Notes under the pieces: model-generated
Seen by the model: only the letters and a program-made list of their open reading frames with translations
Database searches by the model: none
What the model was told of the DNA's origin: nothing
Made by a program: the position numbers and the translations under genes
Part shown: positions 10,416-22,309 of the stretch, piece after piece
How the letters are laid out: the number at the start of each line of letters is the position of its first letter
How positions within the stretch are numbered: the first letter of the stretch is position 1
DNA from: Byssochlamys sp. IMV 00236
Taxonomy: Eukaryota > Ascomycota > Eurotiomycetes > Eurotiales > Thermoascaceae
Assembly (NCBI GenBank): GCA_001931875.2
Contig: MSJH02000121.1
Location: forward strand, 1-29,571
Reading direction: 5' to 3'
Length of the DNA stretch: 29,571 bases

Positions 10416-10599
10416 TAAACAGCTACACACATTTATACATATTCACACTCAAAGCTTGGTTATAAAAAATAAAATTGTACATCCTTTGATCAACCCTTTG
10501 TTGCCGATCATTCATCTACAATCAGTCTTTTTTATAATAGAAAGATAGTAAAACAAAACTTTATAAAACTCTAGATTATTTTGCTTTGTTTTCAATAAA

Positions 10600-11768
10600 T
10601 TAATACTTGTAAATTCCCTTTCCAGTCTTTTTGCCCAGCCATCCAGCATCAACGTACTTTTGAAGCAAGACACTTGGACGATATTTAGAGTCACCCGTGT
10701 TTTCATGAAGTACTTTCATAATAGCAAGACATGTATCCAAACCAATAAAGTCCGCCAATGTCAAGGGACCCATTGGCATATTCGTACCTAGCTTCATGGT
10801 GGTATCAATGTCCTCTGCACTAGCAAAACCCTAATATGTTTGAATTAGTAATCAATTAATTATATTCTAGAGTTGTCTTACGCTTTCCAGTAACATGACA
10901 GCTTCATTAATATATGGCATCAAGAGTCTGTTGGCGACGAAACCAGGAATATCAGAAACAACAGTACACGTCTTTCCCATTGCAGTTGCTAAAGTACGAG
11001 TCTTTTCAAGTACAACATCACTAGTAGCCAAACCAGGGATAATCTCCACTAACTTCATCACAGGAACAGGATTCATGAAATGCATACCAATGACCTTATC
11101 TGCCTTATTGGTGGCTGCAGCGATCTTTGTGATACTGATCGAACTGGTGTTTGTGGCCAAAATACTGTCTTCCTTACACACCTTGTCTAATTCACGGAAA
11201 ATGGCTGTCTTGATTGTCAAGTTTTCTGATGCGGCTTCAATGACGAAATCCACATCGCTTAAACCAGACAATTTGTCTGTCGTAGATACCAACTCACGCG
11301 TTATCTTTGCATGTTCCTCAGTAATCTTATTCTTAGCAACGTCCTTTTCCAAAAGTTTATCTATAGCGCATGTATCAATGAACAACAATTCAATAAGTGG
11401 CTCGGGCTATAGCACAACTTACTCATAAATTGTAGTCCCTTCTCGGTCTGTGTTGAGTTGACATCCATCAACACGACTGGGAGTCTGGTAACATTTGCTG
11501 TAACGTAAGCGATACCCAAACCCATTTGACCAGCACCAATAACACCAACTCTCTTGATATTATCAATCTATAATAAAAAGATGAGCAATTAATCCGGCAT
11601 AAAAATATATACTCCTTTTATAAAACACACACCTTTGAGGAGTAACTTCTAAGCTGTCTCTGTAGAATCCTTTAAAGTTAACAACATGATCCCCCTCGAG
11701 GATTATTTAATCCATACCTTAAGTGTATTGGTAGTTAATCTAGCAGCAGAAGAGGAGAAGAAGGACAT
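10600..11768 (-). CDS. 3-hydroxyacyl-CoA dehydrogenase, mitochondrial type
   Basis: NAD-dependent oxidation of L-3-hydroxyacyl-CoA to 3-ketoacyl-CoA in beta-oxidation; also fits 3-hydroxybutyryl-CoA dehydrogenase, which shares the fold. Five exons: 11718-11768, 11633-11659, 11423-11567, 10882-11360, 10600-10830, giving 310 aa (human HADH is 314). The N-terminus [17 protein letters not shown] plus RQLRSYSSK looks like a mitochondrial presequence. Then comes the dinucleotide fold [14 protein letters not shown], with [10 protein letters not shown], the catalytic His in [31 protein letters not shown], and the C-terminal domain [18 protein letters not shown] ending [10 protein letters not shown]. 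Exon 2 is a 27-nt microexon. A TATA box (11894-11901) and CACGTG lie upstream. Fungal peroxisomes usually use a multifunctional enzyme instead, so this suggests a mitochondrial pathway. Confidence 0.95.
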
Positions 11769-11840
11769 TGTTGTTCTTTTGGATAAAAGAGAAAGAAGAA
11801 AGAAGAAAAAGGGCTTACAAGGTGCGTATAAGCACACAAT

Positions 11841-11846
11841 CACGTG
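11841..11846. promoter_or_regulatory. CACGTG E-box upstream of 3-hydroxyacyl-CoA dehydrogenase
   Basis: A palindromic CACGTG lies 73 bp before the start codon, between it and the TATA box. bHLH or bZIP factors could bind it; nothing else in the sequence says which. Confidence 0.3.
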
Positions 11847-11893
11847 CCCGTGCGAAAATGTCTCTTGTACAAGGATAGCCCCACCTCTTTTTT

Positions 11894-11901
11894 TTTATAT
11901 A
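11894..11901 (-). promoter_or_regulatory. TATA box of 3-hydroxyacyl-CoA dehydrogenase
   Basis: TATATAAA on the minus strand, about 125 bp before the start codon, is followed by a C/T-rich tract next to the ATG. The 376-bp gap 11769-12144 to the calcium-channel stop holds only this promoter; I see no further gene in it. Confidence 0.5.
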
Positions 11902-12144
11902 TAGGAACGCCCTTTTCTCGGTTTGCTTGTCATTATAAAGACATGAAAGAAGCAAAGATTGTCCATTTGGTCGAGTAAGAAGTCCTTCACATTGAATATT
12001 TCAATAATCATTGTTGACGCTCTTCCTGCACCGCGTCAGTGTGTATATCTGTCATTTTTGATAAAGGAAATAATATAAAGTGTCCTTTATTTTAAAATAA
12101 ATAACAGAAAGAAACATGGGCTTATTAGTCTAGGGTATAACAAT

Positions 12145-15100
12145 TTACAGAGTACTTTCCTCTTTGAGCATTCCTATATATCATTTTTCAGTTTTTTGTT
12201 ATAATATGCTTTAAAAGCCGCTTACCAGCCCATATGTTATGATTCATAGAATCCATTAAACCATCCGAAATTTCTGTTGGCATATCTGCATTTGCATCCA
12301 TGAGCAGCCAGTTTTGTCGAAGAGAGGTAGGGCTCAGGCCAGAAGGAACAGGCGAATGCATGGAAAAGCCGCTAGATCTTGGGCTTCGACCACCACTAAA
12401 GTCAAATTCGGCGTATGGCGATGATGGTGAACTGTTTGTGCCAATAGCAACACTTAGTGAATCAGGTGCACCTCCAGGAGATCCAGATGGAGTATAATGA
12501 ACGTCTGTTGAAAATACAGACATGGGCGATACAGGAAAGCTAACTGTTCCAGCAGCTGTGGTAGGTGAAGAACTAGTAGTTTCAATAGTAGGCACAGTAT
12601 TGATGACTATGCGAGGCACTAGAGATAGCTTGATAAATATGTCACTCTCTTTTTTCAAATATTCTTATTACCTGGTGGTGATCGCTTCTTCTTTTCTTTA
12701 GGGGTGTCCAAAAACTGGTTATTTTGACCTATTCTAGGTGAGCCAAAGTCAAAATGACTTGTTGATGTCACTCCTAGATTCTGAACTTCATCCTCAGTTC
12801 GCTTTTTCCATAGTGCATGAGTAAATCTTCTTTTTTGTATTTGAGATAGAAAGAAACCAGCAGCCTTTTCTAAATGATATTCTTGAGTGAGCTGTTCAAG
12901 CATTTCTAAACGTGATATAAGAGGATCAAGCCTATAGTAAAAATAAAGATAAGCTTCTATTACACACACTTTAAGATCTTACGTTAAAGCTGTTGAAATA
13001 TCAATTAAACGATAGGATAGGATAGTCAACACATTATCAAAGGAGATCCCCTTTGAAGTTTCTGCTCTTAAAATTTCCTACAAAAGCAAATACAAGTAAA
13101 TGAGCGCAAATTCAGACAATATAAATAATACCTACCTTTACTAATATATTATACTCGAATCTTCGACGTCGAGTTTCTTCTGTATTCATTTTATCCAAAT
13201 ACTTGTTAAGCTCATTCACGTCAACCTCAGTGTTTTTCTGTTCAAAGTGCTTCTCATCATATGATGTAGCATCTGTTCCTTCTGACGTGGATTGATTTAG
13301 TTTTGAGTGCTTGATTATATTACCAATCCCCATTTCATCGTCATATATTCGAAACTGAAAGCACCCCGTTAGCTTGTGAAGCAATTTTGGAACATCCTCT
13401 TTTTGTATATAGCCTGTTCCTTGTGGATCAAGGTCAGCCCATGATTGTTTAAACCTTTGAAAAAGTTCATTAGATATTTTCCTTTTGGATACTCTACGGG
13501 CTTACGTTCGAAGGTCAGATTTAGTGACCTTTGTAAACCGAGTCCTGGTTTCGTAAGTGTACTCAAAGTTACTGATAATCACCTGTGTGCATAATCTACT
13601 TTAGTACGGTAAAAAGTATATTATCTTTGATATCTTACGGCAGTGAATAAATTCATAAAGATATGAGCACAAATGATATAGAATGCATCAAACAATACAT
13701 AGGCCCAAAAAGAAGATCCGCAATCATTTTCGAGATAATTGGAAGAGTGATTGCAGTTAGGATACTGTACGGCATAATCTATAATAATAGCATTCTAATG
13801 TTGAATAATTAATACGTTGGTTTCTTTCCAAAACATACATCCTTTACTTACCCATGCTTCACCGGTTGTAAAACGTACAAGATAGAGCAATGCATTTCCA
13901 TAGTCCCTAAAGTTTGTATGTCTTGATCCATAAGTTCCATACTTTGTTAAGCCAAAGAACTCCATAAATATCATGGCAAACAGACACATAACTACCATAA
14001 AAACGGCAGAAACTTGAATAATGGAAAGTAAAGATTTGCTGTATACAAAATGAAAACGTAAATGCACAGCACTTTCTAGATCTATGAGTTGACTTACGCA
14101 AGGGTATGATAAAGTGTCTCTAGAAAATCAATGCCTTCCCCTAGACGAAATGCCGCAAGCAGTAGACAATACCGTTCAACTCGAAATGACCAAAGCGTTG
14201 GTAAGGCAAAACGTAGACACATAGAAAGCAACGCTCCAAATGCAACCGTGCAGTCATACCAGCACCATTTACTACGCATCCACTATATATAAAAAAGAAA
14301 GGGTAAATACCCAACTATAACATCATTCTTCTTCATACCTTCTTTGGACCAAGCCCTAGAAATTTTATAACGCATTCAATCACATAAATGATTGAAAATA
14401 TCAGATATGAATACTCTATAGAATTGGAATAAGCGGTCATTTCCTTTTTTTTGCTAATGGATTGACTTGCCTTGGACATAAGATAACCAGTCAGGCTCAT
14501 TTTGGAACTCGCTTGCAAGCAAACAAGCATTTAGGATGATGACGGACATCATTACCTTGTTAAACATGCCATCTTTTTCTATAACCAAGTCATAGCAGAA
14601 ACGTCGTATTTTAGACTGTGGCGGAAAAACCTTGATCGTAGGCTTGACGTTTGCCAACATGCGCTGAAGATCGCAATACTGTCGCTGTGCGGTTGTCAAG
14701 GTTGTGATTCCGCTTCTTTCTTTGAATTTTTCAATAATGACCTACGATCATCAGTTATATACATCTCACTACCTCATTAAATAAACTTACGCCAACAAAG
14801 AGTTGAATTGTGCCTTGGGATATGATCATGAAGATTATGTAAAATAAGCCATGGTATACAGTGGCAGAATTCCAGTCAAAGCTAGGCTGAATATCAGGCT
14901 CGATCGGTGTACTCATAGCGCTAAACATTGAATCAACCCATCCTTCGGTCGAGGTAAGTGAAAACAAATGTTGCAGTGCAGAAGGGAAGTTATCGTATGA
15001 ATAAAAGCCGTTCTGTGGGTTTTGCCATACACGAGGAATTAATATGCTGGGAGAGGGATCATCGTCTCCGATATTGTTGGTAAATTCTCCAATACATTCA

Positions 15101-18100
15101 CCACGGGAAAGTACAGAATCATCATTACATAGCCACATGAGTCCACCAAAGATGTTGACACCGTATACAGCAAAAGGAATGAGCACAAGCAAGGTGAATA
15201 TTAAGGCATCCAACATTAGTGGAAAGGAGTAAAAAAGAGAAACAAAGATATCTCGAATACCATTAAAGTATCTGATGAGCCGAAGAATACGTAAGCTTCG
15301 CAAGGTACTAAGGCCACGAGGCGCTTGTTCTGTTCCCATAAAGATAGTAATGGTGTTCAATAATATAACACATATATCTAACTGATTCCAGTGGTTGCGA
15401 AGATAAGCGTTCGGCGTCAAAAGCAATCCATCGGCAATTATACGTATGATCAATTCAATAATAAAGATGATACTCAGAGCAATTTCAATGGTGTTATAAG
15501 TTGACTGCCTTATTGTGTCTTTTCTTATCATCCTTGTCGACGGTTCGTCCAAGATAACCATGATGATACTAACAAATACACATATCATGATGATCCAATT
15601 GAACAGGTTACGTTTCTCTGCCTGACCATCTACACTAGATCCTACCAGCTTTTTACAATAGTATCTGATTCGACTTCTATCAGAGAACATAAGTAGCGAA
15701 TGAGCAATGGTTGCCCTTTCTTTCATAGCCTCACGATTTTCTTCAGAGGCTACTATATCATAATCGTCGGGAGTATCATCGTTATCCAGCACAAATGTGC
15801 TCCTAACAACCACAATGAATACACCTTTTTTTACAAACTAAAAGTAAAACTTACGATGGCGTAGGCTTAGCATTCTCCTCTTTTTTTAAAAGTGGCATAT
15901 TTGCACGAACTTTGGTATAAAGAGACACAAACTTCTTCTCTAGAACTGAGGGACCTGTCGCATTAATAATCGCGTTTCGTCTTGTTCTAGGAATATCAGC
16001 CAAAAGCTCAGTGATATCCGCTTTGGATAAGGAAGCAGTCAAATTTGCTGGTAGTTTTGGTATATGCAAGTTTTTCTTGTCTTCTAAATGATAAAGCGGA
16101 TAAAATATCCTCATCAAGATGGTTTCAGTCTTGCCAAAGTCTTTGAACCGATGACGATGAATATAGTCCTTGATTTGGTAGCGCCGAATATAGTCATCAC
16201 TTAATTCAAAATTTTCCAAAACTACAGCGATATATAAACCAGACATGATGTATCTACCAAAAGCAAAGTAGATGCTAAGAGCAATCGCGGCATAGATTGA
16301 CCCTTTTCCCGCTTGACTAGCCATAGCATTATACAAAATTTCCTAAAATTGAACAATGAGCAAACGAATAAAATAAAGAAGGGAATCATCGATAGTTACT
16401 GTCCAAGTTTCGCTTGTGTATACAATAATAAGGGAGACGAAAGATTGCCAAAATGTGTCAAATCTGTTTTCAGCATCTGTATATGAAAACAGGTCGTTAA
16501 AGTCTCCACCAAACATTTGCATAAACATGGTTGCACATAATGCTGTAGCCAAGATAAGGAATACCATGACATTAAAAACATTTTCACCTGTTCCCAAAGC
16601 AGCAAGCTAACATATTGTTAATACAATATACAGTTATGACTAGAACTTTGCCTTACCACAAGTCTCTGTACTCGAGGAATACAAAGAAACAGACGATAGC
16701 ATCGACAAATTTGGAAAATGGTAAGATACTTGTATGCAGCAGAATCTTGTATCATAGGCAACTGGATAACACATGTTGTTATAGCAATAAACAAATCGAT
16801 AACATTTCTTTTTGAAGACCAAAAGTTCATCCAGCTTGTCGCGCCTACCATACGGATGACGATTTCAATAGCAAAGATAAAGGTGAATGCTGTTTCTGCG
16901 TTATTGATCAGTTCGATTCGTGATTCAGATGCAGTATATGATCGAAGGCACATAAAGATTAAATCGAGTAGCACTAAAAAGCCTCCAAAATAATAAAACG
17001 CTTGGCTTCTTACTAGATGAACAAGAAGCCAACGTAATTTCAAGGTAGACAAGCCCTTCCTGAAATCATCCCGATGGTAATCAAACATCCATATCGGATC
17101 ATTGTCCTCATTTGTATTGGCTTCTTCCGTGTCTCGTAAAATTAAATACCCCTTTTCCTTTGAAGTAAATGCACTTCCAGAACCAAACTGACGAACCCGT
17201 GCAAAAGCAGAAGTAATAACGGCTAATAAGTTTGTATTAGTGTAAGCATAGGAAAGAATTAAAATATGCCCTTACCAAACAATAGAAATGACATGACAAA
17301 TGAGATGATGTATACCCCCAAACAGTAATACAATGCCGCAATAGATGAATCAGCGTCTTGTGTTTGATACATGAGGTCAGTCCATAATTCTAGCGATACG
17401 AACGTATAAACGCTCAGTAACGAAGAAAAGATGTTGTCGTAGTTTACAAAGTTATACTGAGGATTGTTATTGGGATCTTCCACGCACATTTGACCCGAAA
17501 CACACATGTAGCCATGACGACCATAGTAATCATGTGTACCAGTCTGGATATTATACGGGCCCATGACAGAGGTACCGTTCCTATATCCAGAACAATATCG
17601 AACTGGTTCTATTTGCATCACTTAATGATTTAGGGTTATTAAAAGAATACTCTATTTCTTCAAAATGAATTGATACTTACAAGATCCATCATTTCCTATA
17701 TAGTAGCATCTTCTGGAAAACGCTCCTTGAAAGGAAACCAGTCCAAGTAAAGCAAACAGAATTAAGAAGAATAAGATAAGACCGGAAACTGCAAGCAGTA
17801 CATCCCAGCTTAGTTCCAATGATTCCAAAATCATCTAAAAGAACTTTAGATATAAACTAAACTTGTATATGTATATACTTACGGCTGTGCCTGGTATAAT
17901 GGATAAAAGACGAATAGGTCGCAATGCACCCAATGTTTTAAAAAGTGACATGTTGGGGTAACCATAGCCCATTAATATAAAATCAGCCCAATAGGATAGA
18001 ATAGATATTATATCCAAAATGTTTCCAAAGCTATTTAGATAGGCACGATGACTGCTTCCAAGCTTATTATTGTCCTTGTGAAATATAAAGGGAGAATACT

Positions 18101-19675
18101 TATTGGAGGGTATTTTCTCTTCTTCGATATTCTTTGGAGAATATAGCCAAGTGTTAAGCCATGTACATGGTTTTTTATCACTTTTAGAGCATACAGGTGG
18201 TAATAATAGACCATATGCTATCATCTTACATATCGCTTCAAGACTAAATATCCCATATAGAATCAATATTATTCCTTGAGAAAAAAAGATAGCCTACCTA
18301 TACATCACTTGTATGAACAGTATTGCAAAATGTACCCACTGATTACCAAAAACTGATTTCTGTTCGTTTGATGTTATCGGTACACAGGCCAACAGAAACC
18401 AGTGAAGGATCAGTAAGCAAAGTAAGAAGGACTCGGTATATCTACAAAAGCCAAGGTGAGCAAATCATTGAATGTAGGTTATTATATTTACTTCGATCGA
18501 ATAAATAGCCATATCTTAACACGTAGCCAATTCGTTGGATTAAATAAATATAAAGAGCATCCCTGAAGTGGATTGATTGGCACATGTTCTTCAGGGAACG
18601 TTCTATTTTGAGGAGGTGGGATTGTCTCTGTCTGGGGTATATATGATTCTTCTTTTGTAAATGCATGCCATATAGAGTTATTATCATCCTCAGCATTGGT
18701 ATTAGACGTAGAGTTTGATAACCAAGATAATCTATGAGTCGATCTGTTTGAATTTGTTATTATTGGAGAGGCGGATTTCTTCAAGTTTGGTGAAGATGAG
18801 TACATGGGTGGGTTTTCTGTAGGCCTATCTTTATAAGGACTACTTGGGGCCACTGAAAACAGGCTAAAGTCCTCAATGCTGGAAATTCCTTTTGTCTCAG
18901 AGACCCGAGAGTGGACGACTCTTTTGGCTGCATTAAATAACACCTCAAGTAGATAATATTTACTTTTTTGGCTATTTTTGTTTAGCCTCTCCTGTTGTAG
19001 CTGTCTATAATATCTATCATTATGATGCTGATCTATATATCGATGATGCTTATACAATTTATCATTGTTTGAAGATGCGTTATTATGTCTATGTGATGTT
19101 CCACTGACACTTGTTCCTGCATGTTTTGATTTATAATTACTTGATTCTGTAGCTGTGGTATTAAAAGATCGGTGTACATCATGCTGCCATTCAGGCGGAT
19201 GATTGACCAACGTGTTGCTTGCTGTACCTGATCTGAGTTCATTGTGAGAAGAGGAGAGACGACGACGCCTTAGGCCTCCTGATCGAGATGACGGTGATGG
19301 ATCTAATCCGATCCGTTCATCTATGGCTGTTTCCTCTGGATAAGATATGCCTAATGGATTGGGTGGTTTGTAGCTCTGTTTTTCCTGTCTATTTAATAAT
19401 TTTTCTATCTTGTTCTTTCGTCTCAGCAAATCCTTAGTTAAAGGAAGGGGCATTGATACATTAGTAGATGATATTGGTTTTCTATGTGTGCTTTGAGTAG
19501 GTGATAGTGATTGAGAAGTGGCATTGCTTATGGCAGATTCAAGAGCTTTCTCTTGTTCAATAGGTGGAGCTTCTGTTAAAACGATTCGAGGAATGGCGAT
19601 CTGTTGTTTATCATTATTTTCTTCCATTAGCTGAGCTGTTTCTTGTGTGTCATTTTCTTTATTGGAATCAACCAT
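12145..19675 (-). CDS. CCH1: Cch1-type voltage-gated calcium channel, pore-forming alpha subunit
   Basis: Four-domain plasma-membrane calcium channel which in yeast works with Mid1 for stress-induced calcium entry. Twenty exons: 18492-19675, 18298-18441, 17883-18243, 17681-17834, 17276-17620, 16657-17222, 16400-16606, 15855-16342, 14791-15802, 14471-14741, 14339-14415, 14098-14282, 13852-14038, 13639-13794, 13506-13582, 13136-13454, 12983-13077, 12672-12931, 12226-12618, 12145-12173; 6510 nt, about 2169 aa. A 390-residue Ser/Asn-rich cytosolic N-terminus precedes domain I. Pore loops read SLELWTDL (I), TSETWTEI (II), STEGWVDS (III) and TGEAWNAI (IV), one Glu each. The domain III S4 is SLRILRLIRYF. 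After domain IV lies an EF-hand-like WADLDPQGTGYIQKEDVPKL. The start is uncertain: an upstream in-frame ATG at 19771 would add a run of Phe/Leu, but a TATA-like site (19727-19734) and T-rich leader favour 19675. The last exon is tentative; read-through past 12226 would end at 12188. Confidence 0.93.
14416..14470 (-). other. GC-AG intron in CCH1
   Basis: Between domain IV S1 (ending SYVQ) and S2 (EYSYLIFSIIYVIEC) the only splice that keeps frame starts GCAAGT at 14470 and ends CTATAG at 14416. This is the same donor hexamer as in the DRS2 GC intron of this window. Confidence 0.8.
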
Positions 19676-20140
19676 TAGTTCATCAGCCGGGACAACACAA
19701 AAAAGAAAAAAGAAAAAAGGCAGTGACTTAAATACAGTGTATAATTTGGTGTAACAGCTATCCACATGCATCTAGATTATATTTTATGCAGTAAATTTTA
19801 TGCTTCGAATAGTAATGATGGCAACATAACAAATGAAACCTCATTCAGCATTTGATATATATATATGTGTGTGTAGTCATGTATAGTTGAACTTATTCAT
19901 TGAGATTAATCCTCATCTTTGTCCTATTCCCTTCTTCTGGTTTTATAATGATATTGAATACATTTAAAAGAAGAAGAGAGAAAGACTCTGATGAGAGAAG
20001 CATAAAGATGAAAACAGTGATAAGCAACAGTATCAATTGACACGTGGCATCATCAAAGTGAACGTTATTTTTATGTGACATTATTTTTTACTTTTTTTTT
20101 CTTTCCCTCTCTTCTTTATAATTCTTATTAATTCAAGCAA
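19676..20140. other. Divergent promoter region between CCH1 and HRD1
   Basis: 465 bp of AT-rich DNA shared by two divergent genes. It contains a TATA-like CTTAAATA (19727-19734, minus reading) for CCH1, an AT/GT microsatellite near 19855-19874, an ACGTGG-core motif (20038-20049) and a T/CT-rich tract before the HRD1 start. A 62-codon minus-strand frame at 19893-20081 has no supporting feature. Confidence 0.6.
20038..20049 (+). promoter_or_regulatory. ACGTGG-core motif, possible unfolded-protein-response element of HRD1
   Basis: TGACACGTGGCA lies 92 bp before the HRD1 start. XBP1/Hac1-type bZIP factors bind ACGTG cores (for example TGACGTGG), and HRD1 is a known unfolded-protein-response target in yeast and animals. 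A plain E-box reading of CACGTG is equally possible. Confidence 0.35.
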
Positions 20141-21637
20141 ATGAGGATGAGATTAGCAGTTTATGGCTGCGTGTCATCTCTATTAACAATAGGAGTAATA
20201 CTCTCAGCCATGTATCAACACTCAAACTTTTATGCTGTGTGTATCTATTTATCAAAATCAAGTGCTTGTATGATGGTAAATGACACCCATTATTTTCTAC
20301 TTTAATTCATTAACATTTCCCCCTTTAGGTACTTCTCAACATGGGCTTAATAATAACAGTATTACTTGCAAAAGCATTACAAGCCATATTCTTTGGTTCA
20401 TTACGAGCTATTGAAGTCGAAGTAAGTACTACACAAATTGAACTTGCTCATATTAAAACATCTTAGCATCTATATGAACGATCTTGGTATGCAGTTACAG
20501 AAACCTGTCTTGCAATGACCATTTTTCGAGAAGATTTCGATTTACAGTTTATCGTCTATTTTACACTCTTATTATTCTTAAAGATATTCCATTGGCTATG
20601 TCAAGACCGTGTTGAATTTGTAGGATCATTCGTTTCCTCTTTCTATGCGCATAATCTAATTGTGATCAATATAGATGGAACAATCACCAATACGTCAAGC
20701 ATCATTTCATATTCGAATTTTAAATCTACTGGCACTATTGTTGATCATTGATATCGCAATGGCTAATCATGCACTTCATGTCACTCTGACAAAAGGACCA
20801 AGTATGATGATTATGTTTGGATTTGAGGTAAAGATTGAGCAAAAAGAGTCCAATGTGGGAAAATTAATGCTCCAATATAGTATACCATCTTGATATTCGT
20901 CATCATATCAACAACTGGTAAATATATTCTAAACATCATTGATATGACAAGTGAGCAGACATGGGAAGGAAAATCAATGCTTGTGTTCTATCTCGACTTG
21001 GTTACAGGTAAGAAGAGGGATATTATTAAACATGCCGACCAAATTATATAACTCGCAATAGATTTCTTCAAACTTATCACTTATTCATTGTTCTTTATTT
21101 ACATCTGCTTAAACTATCAACTTCCTCTTCATATCATCAGAGATGTTTATGTCACATTCAAATCATTTATTCAAAAATGCACAGATCTCTATCGTTATCG
21201 ACGTGCTACACGCAATATGAACGAACTTTACCCAAATGCTACTGCTGAAGACTTTAGTCGCTCTAACGATAGAACATGTATTATTTGTAGAGAGGAGATG
21301 CATATAGCCGACAATAACGAAACACCTCATGAGGGCAATGCTGATGCTACTCTTAATAGAAACGAACAAAATCATGATCAAGCAAAGAAACTACCTTGTG
21401 GACACATATTCCACTTTAATTGTCTACGTAGTTGGCTTGAAAGACAACAGACATGCCCTACATGGTAAGTTTACGAATTATAAAAGATGAATACAATACT
21501 TATAATTTCCATTAGCCGTCGCTCTGTCCTTGCAGATAATAGTAAGCTTCTTAACCAGAACACAAAAATTTATTACTTATTACCAATAGGCAATACCTTT
21601 TCTCAAGAAAACAATGGCGTACAGCAGCAAGACCAGC

Positions 21638-21671
<34 letters not shown>

Positions 21672-22272
21672 GCCAAATCCACAGAATGATCCATCAAGAA
21701 TAAATCTAACCGCTCCCGCTGGTATAGGAAGTGAAAATAGAAATGAACAGGGACAAACACTGCTTAGTACACAAAACATACAGTCTATGCTTTTTAATCC
21801 TACCTCAGCGCAAGCGACAACCTTACCAGCAATGATTCCCTTAACACCATCTACATCACAAACCCAGGTAGGGTTACCTTCATATCCCGACAGTCTGGCT
21901 GGGACTGTACCATCAGAACTTACAGAAGAGCAACTGAAGACTATGTCATGCATCACTAGAGAATCTTTAGTAGCGCAACTAAAGCTTTTGGGAGATGTAC
22001 AAAACCAAATTTTCAATTCAATGCAAGTTCTTACACAAGCTCTAAGCATCATTCCTGATGTAGGCAATATGCCCAGCAATGAGAAAAGTAACTCAGCAGA
22101 CAAGAAGCAAGAAGCGTCGTCATCATCTACTAGTAATGAAAGTTACAAAACACCAGATGATGAAGACCATGAAGAAGATATAAGCAGTAGACGAAAAGAA
22201 AAAATGCCTGACCGAACTTACAATACAACTTTAAGTTCTGAGCAAGAAGATCTTGCTTTTTCCGACAGCTAA
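20141..22272 (+). CDS. HRD1: Hrd1/synoviolin, ERAD RING-H2 ubiquitin ligase
   Basis: ER-membrane E3 ligase that forms the retrotranslocation channel and ubiquitinates misfolded proteins with Hrd3 and Der1. Exons: 20141-20275, 20329-20421, 20467-20619, 20675-20827, 20881-21007, 21062-21464, 21516-21541, 21590-22272, about 590 aa (yeast 551, human 617). Several membrane segments in the first 270 residues carry family motifs such as YERSWYAVTETCLAMTIFRE. The RING reads CIICREEM, a spacer of about 30 residues, then LPCGHIFHFNCLRSWLERQ and TCPTCRRSV, so all ligands are present. The spacer is longer than in human HRD1. The cytosolic tail has a 13-Gln tract (21634-21672) and ends acidic. The last intron (21542-21589, GTAAGC to AATAG, 48 nt) is optional: retaining it keeps the frame and adds 16 residues. 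Confidence 0.96.
21634..21672 (+). repeat. CAA/CAG tract encoding 13 glutamines in Hrd1
   Basis: Mostly CAA codons with CAG at both ends, in the cytosolic tail after the RING. The tract is likely to vary in length between strains. Confidence 0.9.
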
Positions 22273-22303
22273 GTTAATATGATTGTATTGCTTGATTTCC
22301 AAC

Positions 22304-22309
22304 AATAAA
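22304..22309 (+). terminator. Candidate poly(A) signal of HRD1
   Basis: AATAAA 32 nt after the HRD1 stop codon, in a normal position for fungal 3' end formation. Confidence 0.4.

Noticed and set aside
18945..18980. 36-nt intron in CCH1 exon 1 (GTAAAT to TGCAG)
   Set aside because: Shorter than every other intron here (about 41-70 nt) and a multiple of three with no stop, so the frame is open either way; left as exon.
19676..19771. CCH1 starting at the upstream in-frame ATG (19771)
   Set aside because: It would add a Phe/Leu-rich run not expected on this cytosolic N-terminus, and a TATA-like site and T-rich leader lie inside that stretch. Not excluded.
19893..20081. 62-codon minus-strand frame in the divergent promoter
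   Set aside because: Hydrophobic but low-complexity, with no splice partner, and it overlaps the HRD1 promoter elements.
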